From Oryza sativa Japonica Group (lineage: Eukaryota > Streptophyta > Magnoliopsida > Poales > Poaceae): DNA of 64,000 bases. Each line of letters starts with the position of its first letter. The first letter of the stretch is position 1. A program made the position numbers and the translations under genes. Below the pieces are notes generated by a model. That model made no database searches. It worked only from the letters and a program-made list of their open reading frames with translations, and was not told where the DNA came from. The DNA lies in NCBI RefSeq assembly GCF_034140825.1, contig NC_089039.1:22675501-22739500 (forward strand). The letters are read 5' to 3'. Below, piece by piece: positions 47,857 to 59,481 of this stretch.

Positions 47857-48522
47857 GCCTTGGCTACTTAGAGCCCGGCCGAGGCCGCCCCAGCCAGTTC
47901 TTCCTCCGTTTTTTCCCCAGCCGCCCGCCTATGGTTCGGTCGCCACCGCGTTCTCCTCGCCCAATCTCCCCCAAAAACCTCTCTAATCGAAGGTGATTTG
48001 TGCGGCATTGAGTTTGGGATCGGAAGAGAAGGTAAACCCCTCTATAAACCCTAAGTTCCCCAAAGTTTTATTGGATATTTTGCATTGTTTTGGTTGTAGA
48101 CGTGGTTTGATAATAGTTGGCTAAGGATGGATTATTAGATGGATAATATGGGTGGGGATGAAGTGTGGAAGTGGCATATCTTTATCCATTTGGTTGTTAT
48201 TGATACATTTGACAAAATATATTTGGGATGGATGTTTGGTGATGCACTAGGGTTTGATGGGAGATGGATGTGTGGTGATGGCCTAGGATGTGGGATGGAT
48301 TTGTGGTGATTGAGAGGGTTTGAAAGGGGTTGATGTGTGGTGAAGGGTAGGTAATTTGTAGGAGTAGAGTTTTTTTTTATCAATAATGTGTAGTATTTGA
48401 GTAATGTACTTATTTATTGGAAAAATTAGACATGTTGTTAGCTTTTGAAGTATTGGTATTGCAATGGTAATTACATATTATTTTCAAGTAATTAATGTTT
48501 ATGCATGGGTTTAAAATTGTAG
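47857..48522 (+). promoter_or_regulatory. MULE promoter / 5' leader region
   Basis: The stretch between the left array and the transposase ATG. A GC-rich part to about 48030 is followed by AT-rich, intron-like DNA ending AAATTGTAG immediately before the ATG at 48523, so a leader intron is likely. There are no other coding signals. Confidence 0.4.
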
Positions 48523-51507
48523 ATGGATAGATTGGTCCGGCTTCATTATGGTGGTTGTGTGGTAGATGAAAGTACACATGGAAGCCAATTTGAGGGAATG
48601 ACAGTTAGACAATTAGTGTTTTTTGCGAAGCCTACCTTTGAGGAGTTAATGTCTCGCATCAAGCATGAATTGGATTGGAATGATGAGTCGGTTGGTATGC
48701 AAGGGAGATACGATGTGGGCGGCGGTGTCATGTCACATAAATTTATGTTAGACTTGAATGGAGAGATCGAATGGCAAACATATATAGATATAGTATTGGG
48801 GTCACATTTCAAATCTCTTGAGGTGTTTGCATGGAAGAAAGATGGTAGGATAGGGAAGAAAGAACTTATAGAATCACCCATTAGCTGTCACGAACTGTCG
48901 GAGAGGTGTAGTAGGAAGGAAGAATTGATTGAGGAAGACGTGGAGGGGGGCGAGGGAGTAAATGATATGGCGGATGTGGAGGTCAGGGAAGAGAATGACC
49001 CGGTAAGGGAGGAAGTACATGCAGAGGAGAATGTGCCGTTAAGGGAAGAAGTACATGCAGAGGACAATGTGCCGTTAAGGGAGGAAGTTAATGTGGAGGA
49101 GAATGTGCCGGTAAGAGAGGAAGGAGATGTTGAGGATGGTCGGGAGGTAGGAGATGATGTGGAGTTGCCTGAGGAAGAAGCGAATGCTAAGAATGTAAGT
49201 ATGGGCCTAAGGGAGTTGGCTAGGCTGAAATTCTATACCCGAGAGGAGTGTGAGGAGGCTATGATACGCAGTGGATTGAACCCAGGCTGGTTGGAGTATG
49301 ATACAGAGGATGAATTGGATGAGTCCGCTTCCGACTCCGATGATGATCGTCCAGTGCGTAAGATGTCAGAGCATGAAAGGACTGTGTTTGCGAAACTGGT
49401 GGGTAGAAACCCGGAAATAACACAATTCGAGGATCTTACCAGATCTGGGCTAGCAATTGCTGATGGGGATCCACAATATGACGGTGCCTTCGAACCAATG
49501 TGTGATGAACCAAGGAAGGGGTTGGAGTTTCGATCGATGGATGATCTGAAAATATGGCTATAGAGTTATTCTATCCGTGTCCACCGGCCGTACCATGTGA
49601 AGGAATCTAACGCGTCAGTAAAGTATACTGTGGCTTGTCTCGATCGCCATTGCAAATGGCAGATTAATGCAAGGAAGAGTGGAGGAGATAGGTGGCGGGT
49701 GACTAGGGTGGGCGAAGACCACACATGCTGTAGTGCGGAAGTAACCGGCAAGCATTTGCAACTTACTTCAAGGTTTATTGGAAACAGGTTACAGGCATTT
49801 GTGCGAGCTGAACCAACTTTATCTCCAGCAGCGATTGTCGAGGCAGTTGAGCAAATATGGCACTATCGGCCTACGTATGGCAAAGCATGGCGTGCTAAAC
49901 AAGTTGCTATGAAGGTCATTTGGGGAGATTGGGACGAGGCGTATGTTCGCTTGCCTACACTGATGCGTGCCATCAAAGCAAAGAACCCTACCATGCATTT
50001 CCGTGTTGAGGCTCATCCCGAGAAGTCCAGGATGGTGGATGGAGTACAGAGGCGAGTATTTGGACGTGCATATTGGATATTTGGCCAGTCCATAGAAGCA
50101 TTCAAGCACTTGAGGCCGGTGCTAGCAATTGATGGCACTTTCTTAACCGGTAAATACCAAGGTACATTGCTCACGGCAATAGGGGTCGACGCCGGGTTAC
50201 ATCTTGTTCCCTTAGCGTTTGCTCTGGTAGAGAAGGAGAATACATCCAACTGGGAGTGGTTCATCAACATGTTGAGAAACAAGTTGATCGGTCCTAATAG
50301 AGAAGTGTGTATAATTTCTGATAGACACCCTGGCATTTTGAACTCCATCATCCACATCATGCCTCATCACCTAACCATTCACCACAGGTGGTGCATGAGG
50401 CACTTCTGTGCTAACTTCTACACAGCTGGAGCTACGACTGATCAGATGAAAGATCTTGAGCGCATATGTCAAATAAATGAGAAAGCATTGTTCCTAGATG
50501 AGATAAAACGCCTCATGGGTGTGGTCGGAGAGAGGCCAAAGAAGTGGCTAGAAGACCATATGCCACTTAAGGTCAAATGGGCAAGAGCATTTGATACCAA
50601 CGGGCGTCGTCATAGCATCATGACTAGTAATATGGCCGAGAGTTTCAATAATGTATTGAGAGGCATTCGGAAACTGCCGGTTACAGCTATTGTGGCATAC
50701 ACATTTTCGAAGTGCAATAGTTGGTTTGTCGATAGACACAAAGAGGCAACTGTAGATATCCTGTGTGGAAAGAAGTGGCCCACAAAAGTTAAGGACATGT
50801 TGGAGGAGCAGCAAAGACGAACCTTGGGGCAAAGAGCAGCATGTTTTGATTTCCCTTCGATGAAGTATGAGGTCAGCGAGCAAGGCGGAGTCACGGCGGC
50901 TGGGGTTCAATGGGGTGGACGTCACTACGTCGTGGTTGCGAGAGATAACACATGTAGTTGTCAGTTCCCTCAGCTCCATCACTTGCCATGCTCCCACATG
51001 ATAACCGTTTGTAAGTTGCGAGGTTTGGATGTGGAGGTGGCCCCCCGAATGTGTTATGAAGCTTCCAATAAGGCTGTGCAGGACTCGTACTCCCCTAGGT
51101 TTGAATCTTACCTAGATCCATCGCAGTGGCCAAGTTATGATGGAGAGTTCTTCGTGCCCGACTTGTCGTTAAAGAACAACACACGAGGAAGAAGAAGGAC
51201 AAGAAGGTTCAAGAACGATATGGACAAAGCATACAAAGGCTCAGCCAACCGACGGTCACAAAAGCCGAACAATACAAATTCAGAGCCGGTCATGCAAAAT
51301 AGATGCTCGCTATGCCACGAACTAGGCCATAAGAAAACTAGGTGCCCGAAGCGAGACAAGTCTAAGGATCGACCGAAAAAGCGCCGTAGGACGGGGGGAG
51401 GTGGTGAGGGTAGCACACAGGTGGGATTGGATGACATTCATTTGCTAAGTTCATATTGTTGCATCAATGTTTACTTTCTGTTGTCCTCCTTTCCGTTCTC
51501 ATTGTGA
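48523..51507 (+). CDS. MULE transposase (mudrA-like) with one in-frame TAG
   Basis: One continuous frame of 994 sense codons is broken only by TAG at 49561-49563. Upstream (346 residues) is a MULE N-terminal region with an acidic section containing four REEVHAEENVP-like repeats, ending FRSMDDLKIWL. Directly after the stop the same frame reads SYSIRVHRPYHVKESNASVK, the continuation expected of the mudrA N-terminal zinc-binding domain (CLDRHCKWQINA, DHTCCS). The catalytic core has AIDGTFL (Asp codon 50131), IISDRHPGI (Asp codon 50320) and NMAESFN (Glu codon 50638), a DDE triad spaced 63 and 106 residues. Then come a SWIM zinc finger (CSCQFPQLHHLPCSH) and a CCHC knuckle (CSLCHELGHKKTRCP). The last 30 or so residues may be intron translation, since GTGGGA at 51420 could be a donor. 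The nonsense codon probably disables this copy. Confidence 0.9.
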
Positions 51508-51560
51508 TTTTTCCATTTAATATTTTTTCAATTACTAATGATTCCATTTTTATTTGCAGG

Positions 51561-52584
51561 ATGGAGCACTTTCCGGGGTTGGAGGATTTCTACGAGGAGA
51601 AGCACCGGGCCCCACAGATTGCCAGCGGAGAGGTTAGCATCAACAATATTCCATTTTTTTTATGATCGAATTTATTTTTTCTTCTTTGATTTTAGTTTGT
51701 ACAGATAGATCATCCATCATAGAGATATCTCAAATCAAAGTTCAGGAGCCTACCGTCGAGGAGAATGGAGTACCAGACCAGGGTCAGCACAACGGGACGG
51801 AGTTCGACTTGTACTTGGCGTGGCTCCACAGGACCTACCGTCTTGTCCTACGTCCGGCTTGGACACTAGCCGACATAGCGGATGACCCCGAGGATGTTGA
51901 GGAGCAGAACGAGTACGATACTCGTACCCGTCTAGGTACCACGGTCGAGACGGGACCTGTTCGCGACAGAGTGGTTAGTTTCTAGCATTAATGTTGTATA
52001 TTATTTCATTTCAATGCCATATATGTTGTGACTTACTTCATTTCAATCCTACAGGCTCGAGAGCTCTTGCGGACCGTCAACGACGCGGGAGTGGCGCTAG
52101 GCACGGCTCCTGGCTCCGAAGGAGAGGGCAGCACCCTCCGCAACGCCCTACAGGTAATCGTTGGAAAGAGATGAAACTACGGTGTTTTCTTCCAAAAGCG
52201 ATAACTTAACATGGATTATTTTTTATGCAGAGACTACGGCAGCGATGTCGGAAGTTGGCAGCAAGGCTCGGCTGCAGGTCGACTGATGTGGTCGAACATG
52301 CTCATGCCCACCAAGAGGGGGATGAAGAAGGGGAGGTGGGTGACGAGGAGGGCGAGCAAGACAAAGAGGCGGAGGAAGGAGATGAGGAGGAAGAAGGGGA
52401 TGAGGACAGAGAAGAGGAGGCGGATGAGCTCGGTCCCTCGCAGCTAGAGGACGCACCAGAGTCGTCACAGCCGGATATCTCGCAGCCCGGCCCGTCTCGA
52501 CCACGACGCCGGCGGGCTCCTTCGCAGGACTGGAGGTACACCCCCGACGTGCCTCGTCCTCGCACTAGAGGTAGGAGGAGGTGA
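51561..52584 (+). CDS. Second MULE ORF, acidic tail, resembles C-terminal part of plant mobile domain proteins
   Basis: Proposed exons are 51561-51632, about 51725-51973, 52055-52153 and 52231-52584, all ending or starting in phase 0, for about 257 residues. It starts MEHFPGLEDFYEEKHRAPQ. A middle part (EFDLYLAWLHRTYRLVLRP, ALQRLRQRCRKLAARLGCRS) looks like the region after the plant mobile domain (PMD) in PMD proteins often linked to transposons. The PMD core itself is not visible. A highly acidic run (EEGDEEEEGDEDREEEADE) and a basic Arg/Pro tail (RPRRRRAPS, RTRGRRR) finish the protein. The second exon's acceptor is uncertain; an in-frame acceptor at 51724 is the best I found. Role in transposition unknown; the comparison is from memory. 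Confidence 0.5.
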
Positions 52585-52897
52585 GTGCATGGTTCAATGG
52601 ATGGATGGATAGATGGATGGACTTGATGCATGGTTCGATGGATGTATGGACTGGATGTATGGACTCGACTGGATGTATAGACGAGGATCGATGGGATGTT
52701 TTTATTTCTTATATATATGGACTTCATATATGGATGTATTGATGGATTCTATGGATGTATGGAATGATGTTGGGATTGATGGATGGATGTATGTTTTGTA
52801 TGGTTCTCTGGATATATTACTGCCTGTAAATTTCTGTGATTTGATGTTTGCCTCTGTTGTGTGCAAAGTTTTGCTAAAGTTTAGCAGGGCTGGGACG
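52585..52897. other. MULE 3' region with ATGGATG-rich repeats
   Basis: Short degenerate repeats of GATGGATG / ATGTATGGA fill 52594-52800, probably the 3' untranslated region and trailer of the second ORF. No gene is present. Confidence 0.5.
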
Positions 52898-53422
52898 TCA
52901 GCGCCATGCTAAATGGCGCTGACATGTCCAAACTCAGCGCCAGTGCACCTGGCGCTGAGGTCCCAGCCCAGCCATCCAGAAGGCTTGCTGGGCTGGGCCA
53001 CGGCCGAAACGGCCAAGTCCCACCTCAGCGCCAGGTGGGCTGGCGCTGAGTTTCCAACAGTCAGCGCCATTATGGCTGGCGCTGAGGTCCCAGCCCGCAA
53101 GCCATCCAGCAGGCTTGCTGGTCTGGGCCTTGGGGGTTGCGGCCAAGTCCCACCTCAGCGCCAGGTGGGCTGGCGCTGAGTGTCCCACTGTCAGCGCCAT
53201 TATGGCTGGCGCTGAGGTCCCAGCCCGCAAGCCATCCAGAAGGCTTGCTGGTCTGGGCCTTGGGGGTTGCGGCCAAGTCCCACCTCAGCGCCAGTCCGGT
53301 TGGCGCTGAGGTAGCTGCCACGTCAGTTGGGGATCGGCCCGGCCGCCACGGTGGCACAATGTCAGCGTCAGTCCCGTTGGCGCTGACACGGCCAACGTCA
53401 GCGCCAATGTGTTTGGCGCTGA
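52898..53422. repeat. Right subterminal palindrome array (9 copies)
   Basis: Units at 52898, 52934, 53025, 53061, 53155, 53191, 53285, 53362 and 53398 (each 25 bp) share arms TCAGCGCCA / TGGCGCTGA with 7-nt variable centres. The unit at 53362 has one arm change (TCAGCGTCA). Confidence 0.9.
52957..53309 (+). repeat. 127-130-bp tandem repeat, about 2.7 copies
   Basis: Copies start at 52957, 53084 and 53214 (GAGGTCCCAGCCC). Each holds GCCATCCAG, AGGCTTGCTGG, GGCCAAGTCCCACC and palindromic units. The array lies just inside the right inverted repeat of the MULE. Confidence 0.88.
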
Positions 53423-53521
53423 GGCGACGGCCTATTTTTGGTTGAAGTTTTTGGCAGGGGTTAGTTTCGAAATAAGTTTTCCAAAAGGGTCAATTTGTCA
53501 AAAAAAAACGGCACAAAACTA

Positions 53522-54086
53522 CCCTTCCAAAATTAAAAAAAAAATCTTTGGGAAGTCCAATCATATTCATCTGATGCATGTAAACGAATACAACAAGCAT
53601 CAAACATCATACATGTTCCTTTGGTAGATTAGATCAGAAACCCGACGATAACAAAAAAGTATAACTGCAACACCCCAGATTTACCAACACATTAAACCAA
53701 ACACACCATCATCATATGTACCATCGATTACCCAAATCCTGATATAACAAACTTTTTCATCAAACCATATACACAATACACATATCCAACTTGACAAAGG
53801 ATTCTATGGAACATATCCACGTGGTTAAAAATAAATCTGAGTTCTACTGGAATTTCCACTTATTACTACCCTGGAAATTACTTTCAAACCCAAAATTACT
53901 CATCAAAGCTGGTAAAAAAAAACACAATCCAGCCTGTATAAACATCCTCTCATCTACCAGACCACATCCCTTGCACCTGCGAACTCTCCACGCCTCCACA
54001 AATAAAGCTCGTCCCGAGGAAGGGCGGCGACCCACCCCCCCCAATCGCCAAAACCCTAACTCCGATCCGATCGAGCTCTGCTTCCC
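53522..54086 (+). promoter_or_regulatory. Upstream region of the UBC gene
   Basis: AT-rich to about 53990, then a pyrimidine/CCACC-rich leader with CAAAACCCTAACTCCGATCC (54048-54067) containing an AAACCCTAA telo-box just before the ATG. The MULE right end lies 575 bp upstream of the ATG, so the element sits in the distal promoter. Confidence 0.5.
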
Positions 54087-57000
54087 ATGGCGACTGCCGC
54101 GAGCCAGGCGAGCCTCCTGCTCCAGAAGCAGCTCAAAGGTACGGATCGGAACGGCCCCCCGTGCAATCTTATCTCGTCTAATCTCCTATTTTTTTTTTTG
54201 GTCCCGATTCGTCGGCGATCGGTTCTTGATCTTGGCCCGCCTTTTTGCGGGATCGTTGCAGATCTCGCGAAGAACCCCGTGGATGGGTTCTCGGCGGGGC
54301 TTGTGGACGATAGCAACGTGTTCGAGTGGCAGGTCACCATCATCGGCCCGCCCGATACCCTGTAGTAAGTTCAATTCCCACACCCCCCCTCTAATCGCTG
54401 CGCGATTGCTGGTTTGTAGATCGATTGGTTTACGCCTATTCGTCGCCGTGTTTTGATTATGTTTGTTTTGCGTTTACACCATGGCAATTCCACCTGGTAG
54501 ATATTGATGTACAGTGCTTATGAATTGTTGTGAAAACTGTCTGAATTCCATATTGCCGTGTTGATCTGGAGGGTGTAGCTCAACGAATTTGCATTACCTA
54601 TGTATCTCGGTGTTGATATATGGAATTGCCTGTTCAGTTATGCGCCTTGGAGACATGCACGAAGCCTTTCTGTGTTTGTGGTTCTACAATTGATAATAAG
54701 ATATATTAGTTATAGGGAGCTGAGACTTGGGAGTAAGGTAGAGGCCAGTATCTTGTTTCAATATTCAACGGGGATAAAAAAGGGCTGAATTGGATTAATA
54801 GCTCCTTTTAAGTATGTGGGTATTGCTGGATCGATAGAAACAATTGGTTTAGTGGATGTACAAGATTTGTAGGATGGGGAGCTTCATATTCATCTGAGTT
54901 CATATCCATCATGTTCCTGTCTGGAAAGTTTGACGCACGTTTAAATGCCAACTATCCCTACCCCTTCTTTTAGTGGGGATTATATTTTGCCCTGGCAAAT
55001 GTACACGCACAACTTGATTTAATAAAACAGGTGAACGTAGTATAACCAGCTGTTTTCATGATACTGGTTTGCTTGGTTTTGGATTGATACACAATTATTT
55101 TAGCGTTCATATGAGGTGACCTTAATCGATTAATAACTGGGTGCGCCTATCATATAGCTAGATCATCTGGCATATCGATTATTTACCTTAATCAATTAAT
55201 AACTGGGTGACCTTAACCTTAATCAATTAATATTGCTAGATCATCTGGCATATGGTTAAAGTGACAATGATTTAAATAATACACTTGGTTAATATTGGAG
55301 TTACATGCATTTTGTGATATGGTTTGATGGAAATTCTTAAGAATCATTTGGCTGCTATTTTGCATTGGAAAAGGGAAGAGAAACACATTTTGACCTCAAA
55401 TCTGCCGGCACTCAACAAGGGTTCACCGGAAACCTATATTCCAAAGCAGTGTATTACGTATACCATGTTATCTAAGTATATATTTCCTGTTTTTCTTATC
55501 TACTAGAACGAGATCTTCCTTTTGACACTCTGGTTTTTGGTAACAGATTAGTATTGCTTAAGTATTACAGATACGGGGTATCTATGGCAGTCATGTCATG
55601 TGACATGCTGCAAACAAGTAGCAACAAAAGATCCATAATGCAAATGAAAAAAAAAATGATAGGATGAAGCATATGGGTCTGTTTGGTCCATCAATTTGTC
55701 TTCCAATATTAGATTATTGTCCTTTTTAGCTCACCCAATAAAACGGCAGTGTGCTTTTTTGGCCTAGTCCCTTCTCTTGTAATCCATTGTGCATACAATA
55801 GCACCAGTTCTGTTCTTCCTATCAAGTTCCTCTGCTCCTCTTGATTTCTCTTCCCCTCTCTCCAACGTTGACAACTCAACACCCCATCTGCTTTTCACCA
55901 TCATGCCCTCGTTCCTCAGTTGGAATGAGGAATTGTGGCAAACTCATTGCCTCCTTCCTCTGTTGATGCTCTTCCTGTGATGCGGAAGAGCCACTGGCAG
56001 CAGTCACATCCATGGAGGTCAAGCGGCTGATGAAGCATAGAAAGCGCACAGACCATATCATATGCGCACTACCTCATGCCAATGCCATATAGCTCAATTT
56101 TTCTATTTGTTTTAATGCTAAATGCTACATTGTGTTTCCAGTACACCGTATTGTGGTGTATCGCCTTATCACATACAGGAATGGCACTTAGCTGTTGTAT
56201 CGGGTGATTCCTAGAGTATCATTGAGTCATTCTCAATCTGTGCCAGTACTGTTAATAGCTTCTAGTGATTAAGCTGTGCCTCTTGATTTGCTTTCTGTAC
56301 ATTTATCTGTCGATTGATTTGACTATTATCTGTGTTTCTTCTGTGCTTAAGTGATTGTACATTTTTAAAACTTCTTTGTTCTTACTTTAAAAGCTTAATT
56401 TTTTTGCTTTAAACCAATATCTTTATATATTTCACTGGACCTTGGTAAGATTTAATGTGTGAACTTCTGTTTCTGCAGTGATGGAGGCTACTTCAATGCA
56501 ATAATGACCTTCCCCCAGAATTATCCGAATAGTCCCCCATCAGTAAGGTTTACCTCTGAGATGTGGCATCCAAATGGTAAGCTTGCTATTGATCTATGAT
56601 TTTGCTATATCAATTTTCTAACAGGGTTTATAATGTTCAATTCTTAGTTTATCCTGATGGGCGCGTATGCATTTCTATCCTTCATCCACCTGGCGAAGAT
56701 CCCAACGGTTATGAGCTTGCGAGCGAACGGTGGACACCTGTGCATACAGTAGGTTCTTTTTTACAATGCATACAAGTGTTTTTCTCTCTTTGTTCGTTGG
56801 CACAGGTGTTTTGTCCAACATTCTTATAGACTCTTCAATTCGGTATAAACATGCATCACAGCAAATCTGTATCAAGTGTCTGTTCCACTAGCTAATAGTT
56901 GCGAAGCCCAAAGTCTTCTCTGATCTGAAGATGCCCTGGAATGTAAAACATTTTATGATGCTAGCATGTTTCTACATTTTCTTGTTCTAATCACCTAAAC

Positions 57001-57873
57001 TTATTGGATATATAATCCCAATCTTTCAAAACAGATTTTTGCTGACTAGAAATCTATCAATCTCAGATAGTTATGAACATCCATCCTGTGATTTCTTTAA
57101 GTAGCAGTAATATATGAATTTTATGGTTAGGAATATGATTCCACGTATTGCTTGTCCAAAATAACCTAAAATTCATTTTGGAGGCTTGGCGCGCACTTAT
57201 CAGTGTTAATTTGGAAGATTTGTGGTCAATTATTTTCTTGCTAAATTATTTTGTGCTTGTAACTTGCAGGTTGAAAGTATAGTTCTGAGCATCATTTCGA
57301 TGCTCTCTAGTCCAAATGATGAGTCTCCAGCAAATATTGAAGCGGCTGTAAGTGCACTCGTTGTCTATCTGCAATTCTCTTGCCCTTTCTTACGTGCTGC
57401 ATTAAGTCTAGACTTACAAGAGGAACGGAAAATTATTCTGCTGCTCCAATGCAATGTTGTAAATGTATTTATCTTATTTACAGATTTCAATTTCACTAAT
57501 AGATGAGTGAGATATCTTGATTGTATGTTGCATCCTAAAATAAAAACCGCAATTTGAGTCTCTCTGTTGAACATGGATGGGGGTTTCTCTCTGTGTTGAT
57601 CTCATCGCAGTTAGCAGAGTAATTGCCCGTTGACATCCACAAAACATGTGTGCCACTGAAGGTCTTGATAGTCATTCAATTTGATTTGTGCCATGTCTAG
57701 AAGTTTCTAGTACTTCATTCCTTCACTGCAAAAACGTATATTCTGTTTCTATTACTTTCTGAACGTGTGCTTTGAAATTTGTGGTGCTGGTGCAGAAGGA
57801 TTGGAGAGAAAAGAGGGACGATTTCAAGAAAAAGGTTAGACGCATTGTTCGTAAATCACAGGAAATGCTCTGA
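54087..57873 (+). CDS. Ubiquitin-conjugating enzyme E2, UBC7/UBC13/UBC14 (UBE2G) class
   Basis: Six exons, 54087-54138, 54262-54364, 56479-56576, 56648-56748, 57270-57347 and 57796-57873, total 510 nt for 169 residues, the normal size of the class. The UBC fold is complete: [54 protein letters not shown] and [20 protein letters not shown] with the catalytic Cys in RVCISIL. The insertion [15 protein letters not shown] next to the active site identifies the UBE2G/UBC7 group. C-terminal helices ([20 protein letters not shown]) follow. Members receive ubiquitin from E1 and build Lys48 chains, and in yeast and animals serve ER-associated degradation with RING E3s; that role here is inferred. Intron 2 is 2.1 kb. 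Low-GC introns and exact phases support the model. Confidence 0.96.
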
Positions 57874-58459
57874 AAGATAAGGAGCACAAGGGGGAGTAAG
57901 CGAGTGCTACAACAGGTGCACTACACTTAACTGTCTGTCGTCAAACGACTACCTAAAGATAGCATTTTTGCTTCTTCCCCTGTATATTTCCCCCTCAGTG
58001 TCATTCGAGTGGTGATGTTGGTCTTGTCTCCGAGATGCTCGGAAATGTTGCCTATTCTAGAAATTTCGATTGTATTGTGTGGCATGGAGTGTCAACGTTG
58101 AGGAATATTTTGGAATGCTGCCAATTAGTCATAATTGTCGTAATGAACTTTTCATAACAGAAAACCTAGTTTCACATATCTGTTGGCTTACTGCAGCAGC
58201 CCGGAATGCCATCTCGTTGTGAGTATATAACTCTGATTTGTTTGAGTATTGTTTATGGCCGCAAAAGGATGGTTTTAGGCTTGTAGCATGTCTACTCTGA
58301 CTTTCATATTCTTCCTGTACCTGTACGTTGCCAATCATATGGAAATCAACTGGCAGCAATCTGGTTATCTTTTCAGCCATAAGCTAGTTGGGGCAAAATT
58401 TTCTTTGCAGGTTACCTTGTATTATTTCAATAGAAGCAAGGGAAATATCCCTTGATTAA
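57874..58459. other. 3' flank of the UBC gene
   Basis: Probable 3' untranslated region followed by intergenic DNA. No gene is seen. Confidence 0.45.
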
Positions 58460-58767
58460 GGCCGTGTTTAGTTCCTCCTCTAATTTTTTTTAACGTATAT
58501 AGATACACTTTTAAAGCATTAAACGTAAACTAATAACAAAATAAACTACAGACGAATCTATTAAGCCTAATTAATCTGTCATTAGCAAATGTTTACTGTA
58601 GCATCACATCGTTAAATCATGGCGTAATTAGGTTTAAAAGATTCGTTTCGCAATTTACATGCAAACCGTGTAATTGGTTTTTTTCGTCTATATTTAATGC
58701 TCCATGCATATGTCTAAACAATTGATGTGACGGAATTTTTGAAAGTTTGAAGAAACTAAACACAGCC
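58460..58767. mobile_element. TIR MITE, GGCCGTGTTTAGTT type
   Basis: The left end GGCCGTGTTTAGTTCC and right end GAAACTAAACACAGCC are inverted. TTAA is found on both sides (58456-58459 and 58768-58771). The interior carries ACAGACGAATCTATTAAGCC and CATGCAAACCGTGTAATTGG, a common rice family. Confidence 0.88.
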
Positions 58768-58771
58768 TTAA

Positions 58772-59182
58772 AAAAGAAAGCTTTACTAATCCTCATATGG
58801 CAATCAATTCGGAGCCATTGCCCATTGGTGCCACCAGACTTTGATGGGTAATGAGGTTTATCTAAAAGTAGCATGACAACCAACGACCCATCCATGACTT
58901 ACATGAGTCTTTTCTAAAAGAAGGCTATGATGTTTTAAAAGAAACGACCACTGACAACGAAATGGATCTGCAGCAACAACTCTGCATCGATCATTCGGTA
59001 CCCTGGAGGCAAGAAAGGCAGCTGGGGACCAAACACCGCCAACAACTGTGTGATTGGAACCATGACTCCATGTCTGCATCGTTGTCATATATAGAGTCCG
59101 CATTCATTGTTATATATAGTGCCTGACAAACTGGAGCTACGTGAAAAAGGAAAAAAAAAACAGAAACAGCAAGAACAGGGTT
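58772..59182. other. Intergenic, nothing recognised
   Basis: No coding or structural feature that I can support. Confidence 0.4.
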
Positions 59183-59255
59183 TGATCGCAGTGGGATTCG
59201 AACCCACGACTTTTAGATTCGGAATCTAACGCGATATCCACTTCGCTATGCGACC
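59183..59255 (-). tRNA. tRNA-Arg (anticodon CCG)
   Basis: The 73-nt minus-strand cloverleaf has acceptor GGTCGCA paired with TGCGATC and discriminator A. The anticodon stem TTAGA/TCTAA encloses TTCCGAA (anticodon CCG), and the T-arm has GGTTCGAATCC. It has no intron and no encoded CCA. Confidence 0.95.
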
Positions 59256-59335
59256 CTGTCTCGTGTGTTTTCAGTTTTGAGATGAAAGGCCACGGCCTTT
59301 GGCAGAGGTATTCCACATTTCCACGATCCCACCTA

Positions 59336-59479
59336 CTTCCTTCGTCCCATAATATAACAACCCAGTATCGGATAAGATATTTCATAATACAACGAATGTG
59401 GACAGGAGGGTGTCTAGATTCATTGTACTATGAAATGTCACATCCGGTACTAGATTGTTATATTATGGGACGGAGAGAG
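59336..59479. mobile_element. Stowaway MITE
   Basis: A 144-bp element with the left end CTTCCTTCGTCCCATAATAT, right end ATATTATGGGACGGAGAGAG, and TA on both sides (59334-59335, 59480-59481). Confidence 0.88.
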
Positions 59480-59481
59480 TA

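Larger units (their letters stand above)
47595..53511 (+). mobile_element. Mutator-like element (MULE), 5.9 kb, near-complete
   Basis: Terminal inverted repeats start CCGTTTTTTTGACAAATTGA on the left. The right end is the complement with two extra T. They extend about 235 bp, with high identity by eye. An exact 10-bp direct repeat CACAAAACTA flanks the element (47585-47594 and 53512-53521), the 9-11-bp size made by Mutator superfamily transposases. It carries a mudrA-type transposase (48523-51507) and a second ORF (51561-52584). Both ends contain arrays of a 25-bp palindrome. The exact target duplication and well-preserved ends imply recent insertion. Confidence 0.93.

Noticed and set aside
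47697-47996. 99-codon frame through the MULE left array
   Set aside because: The frame is created by the palindromic repeats and has no protein-like composition beyond them.
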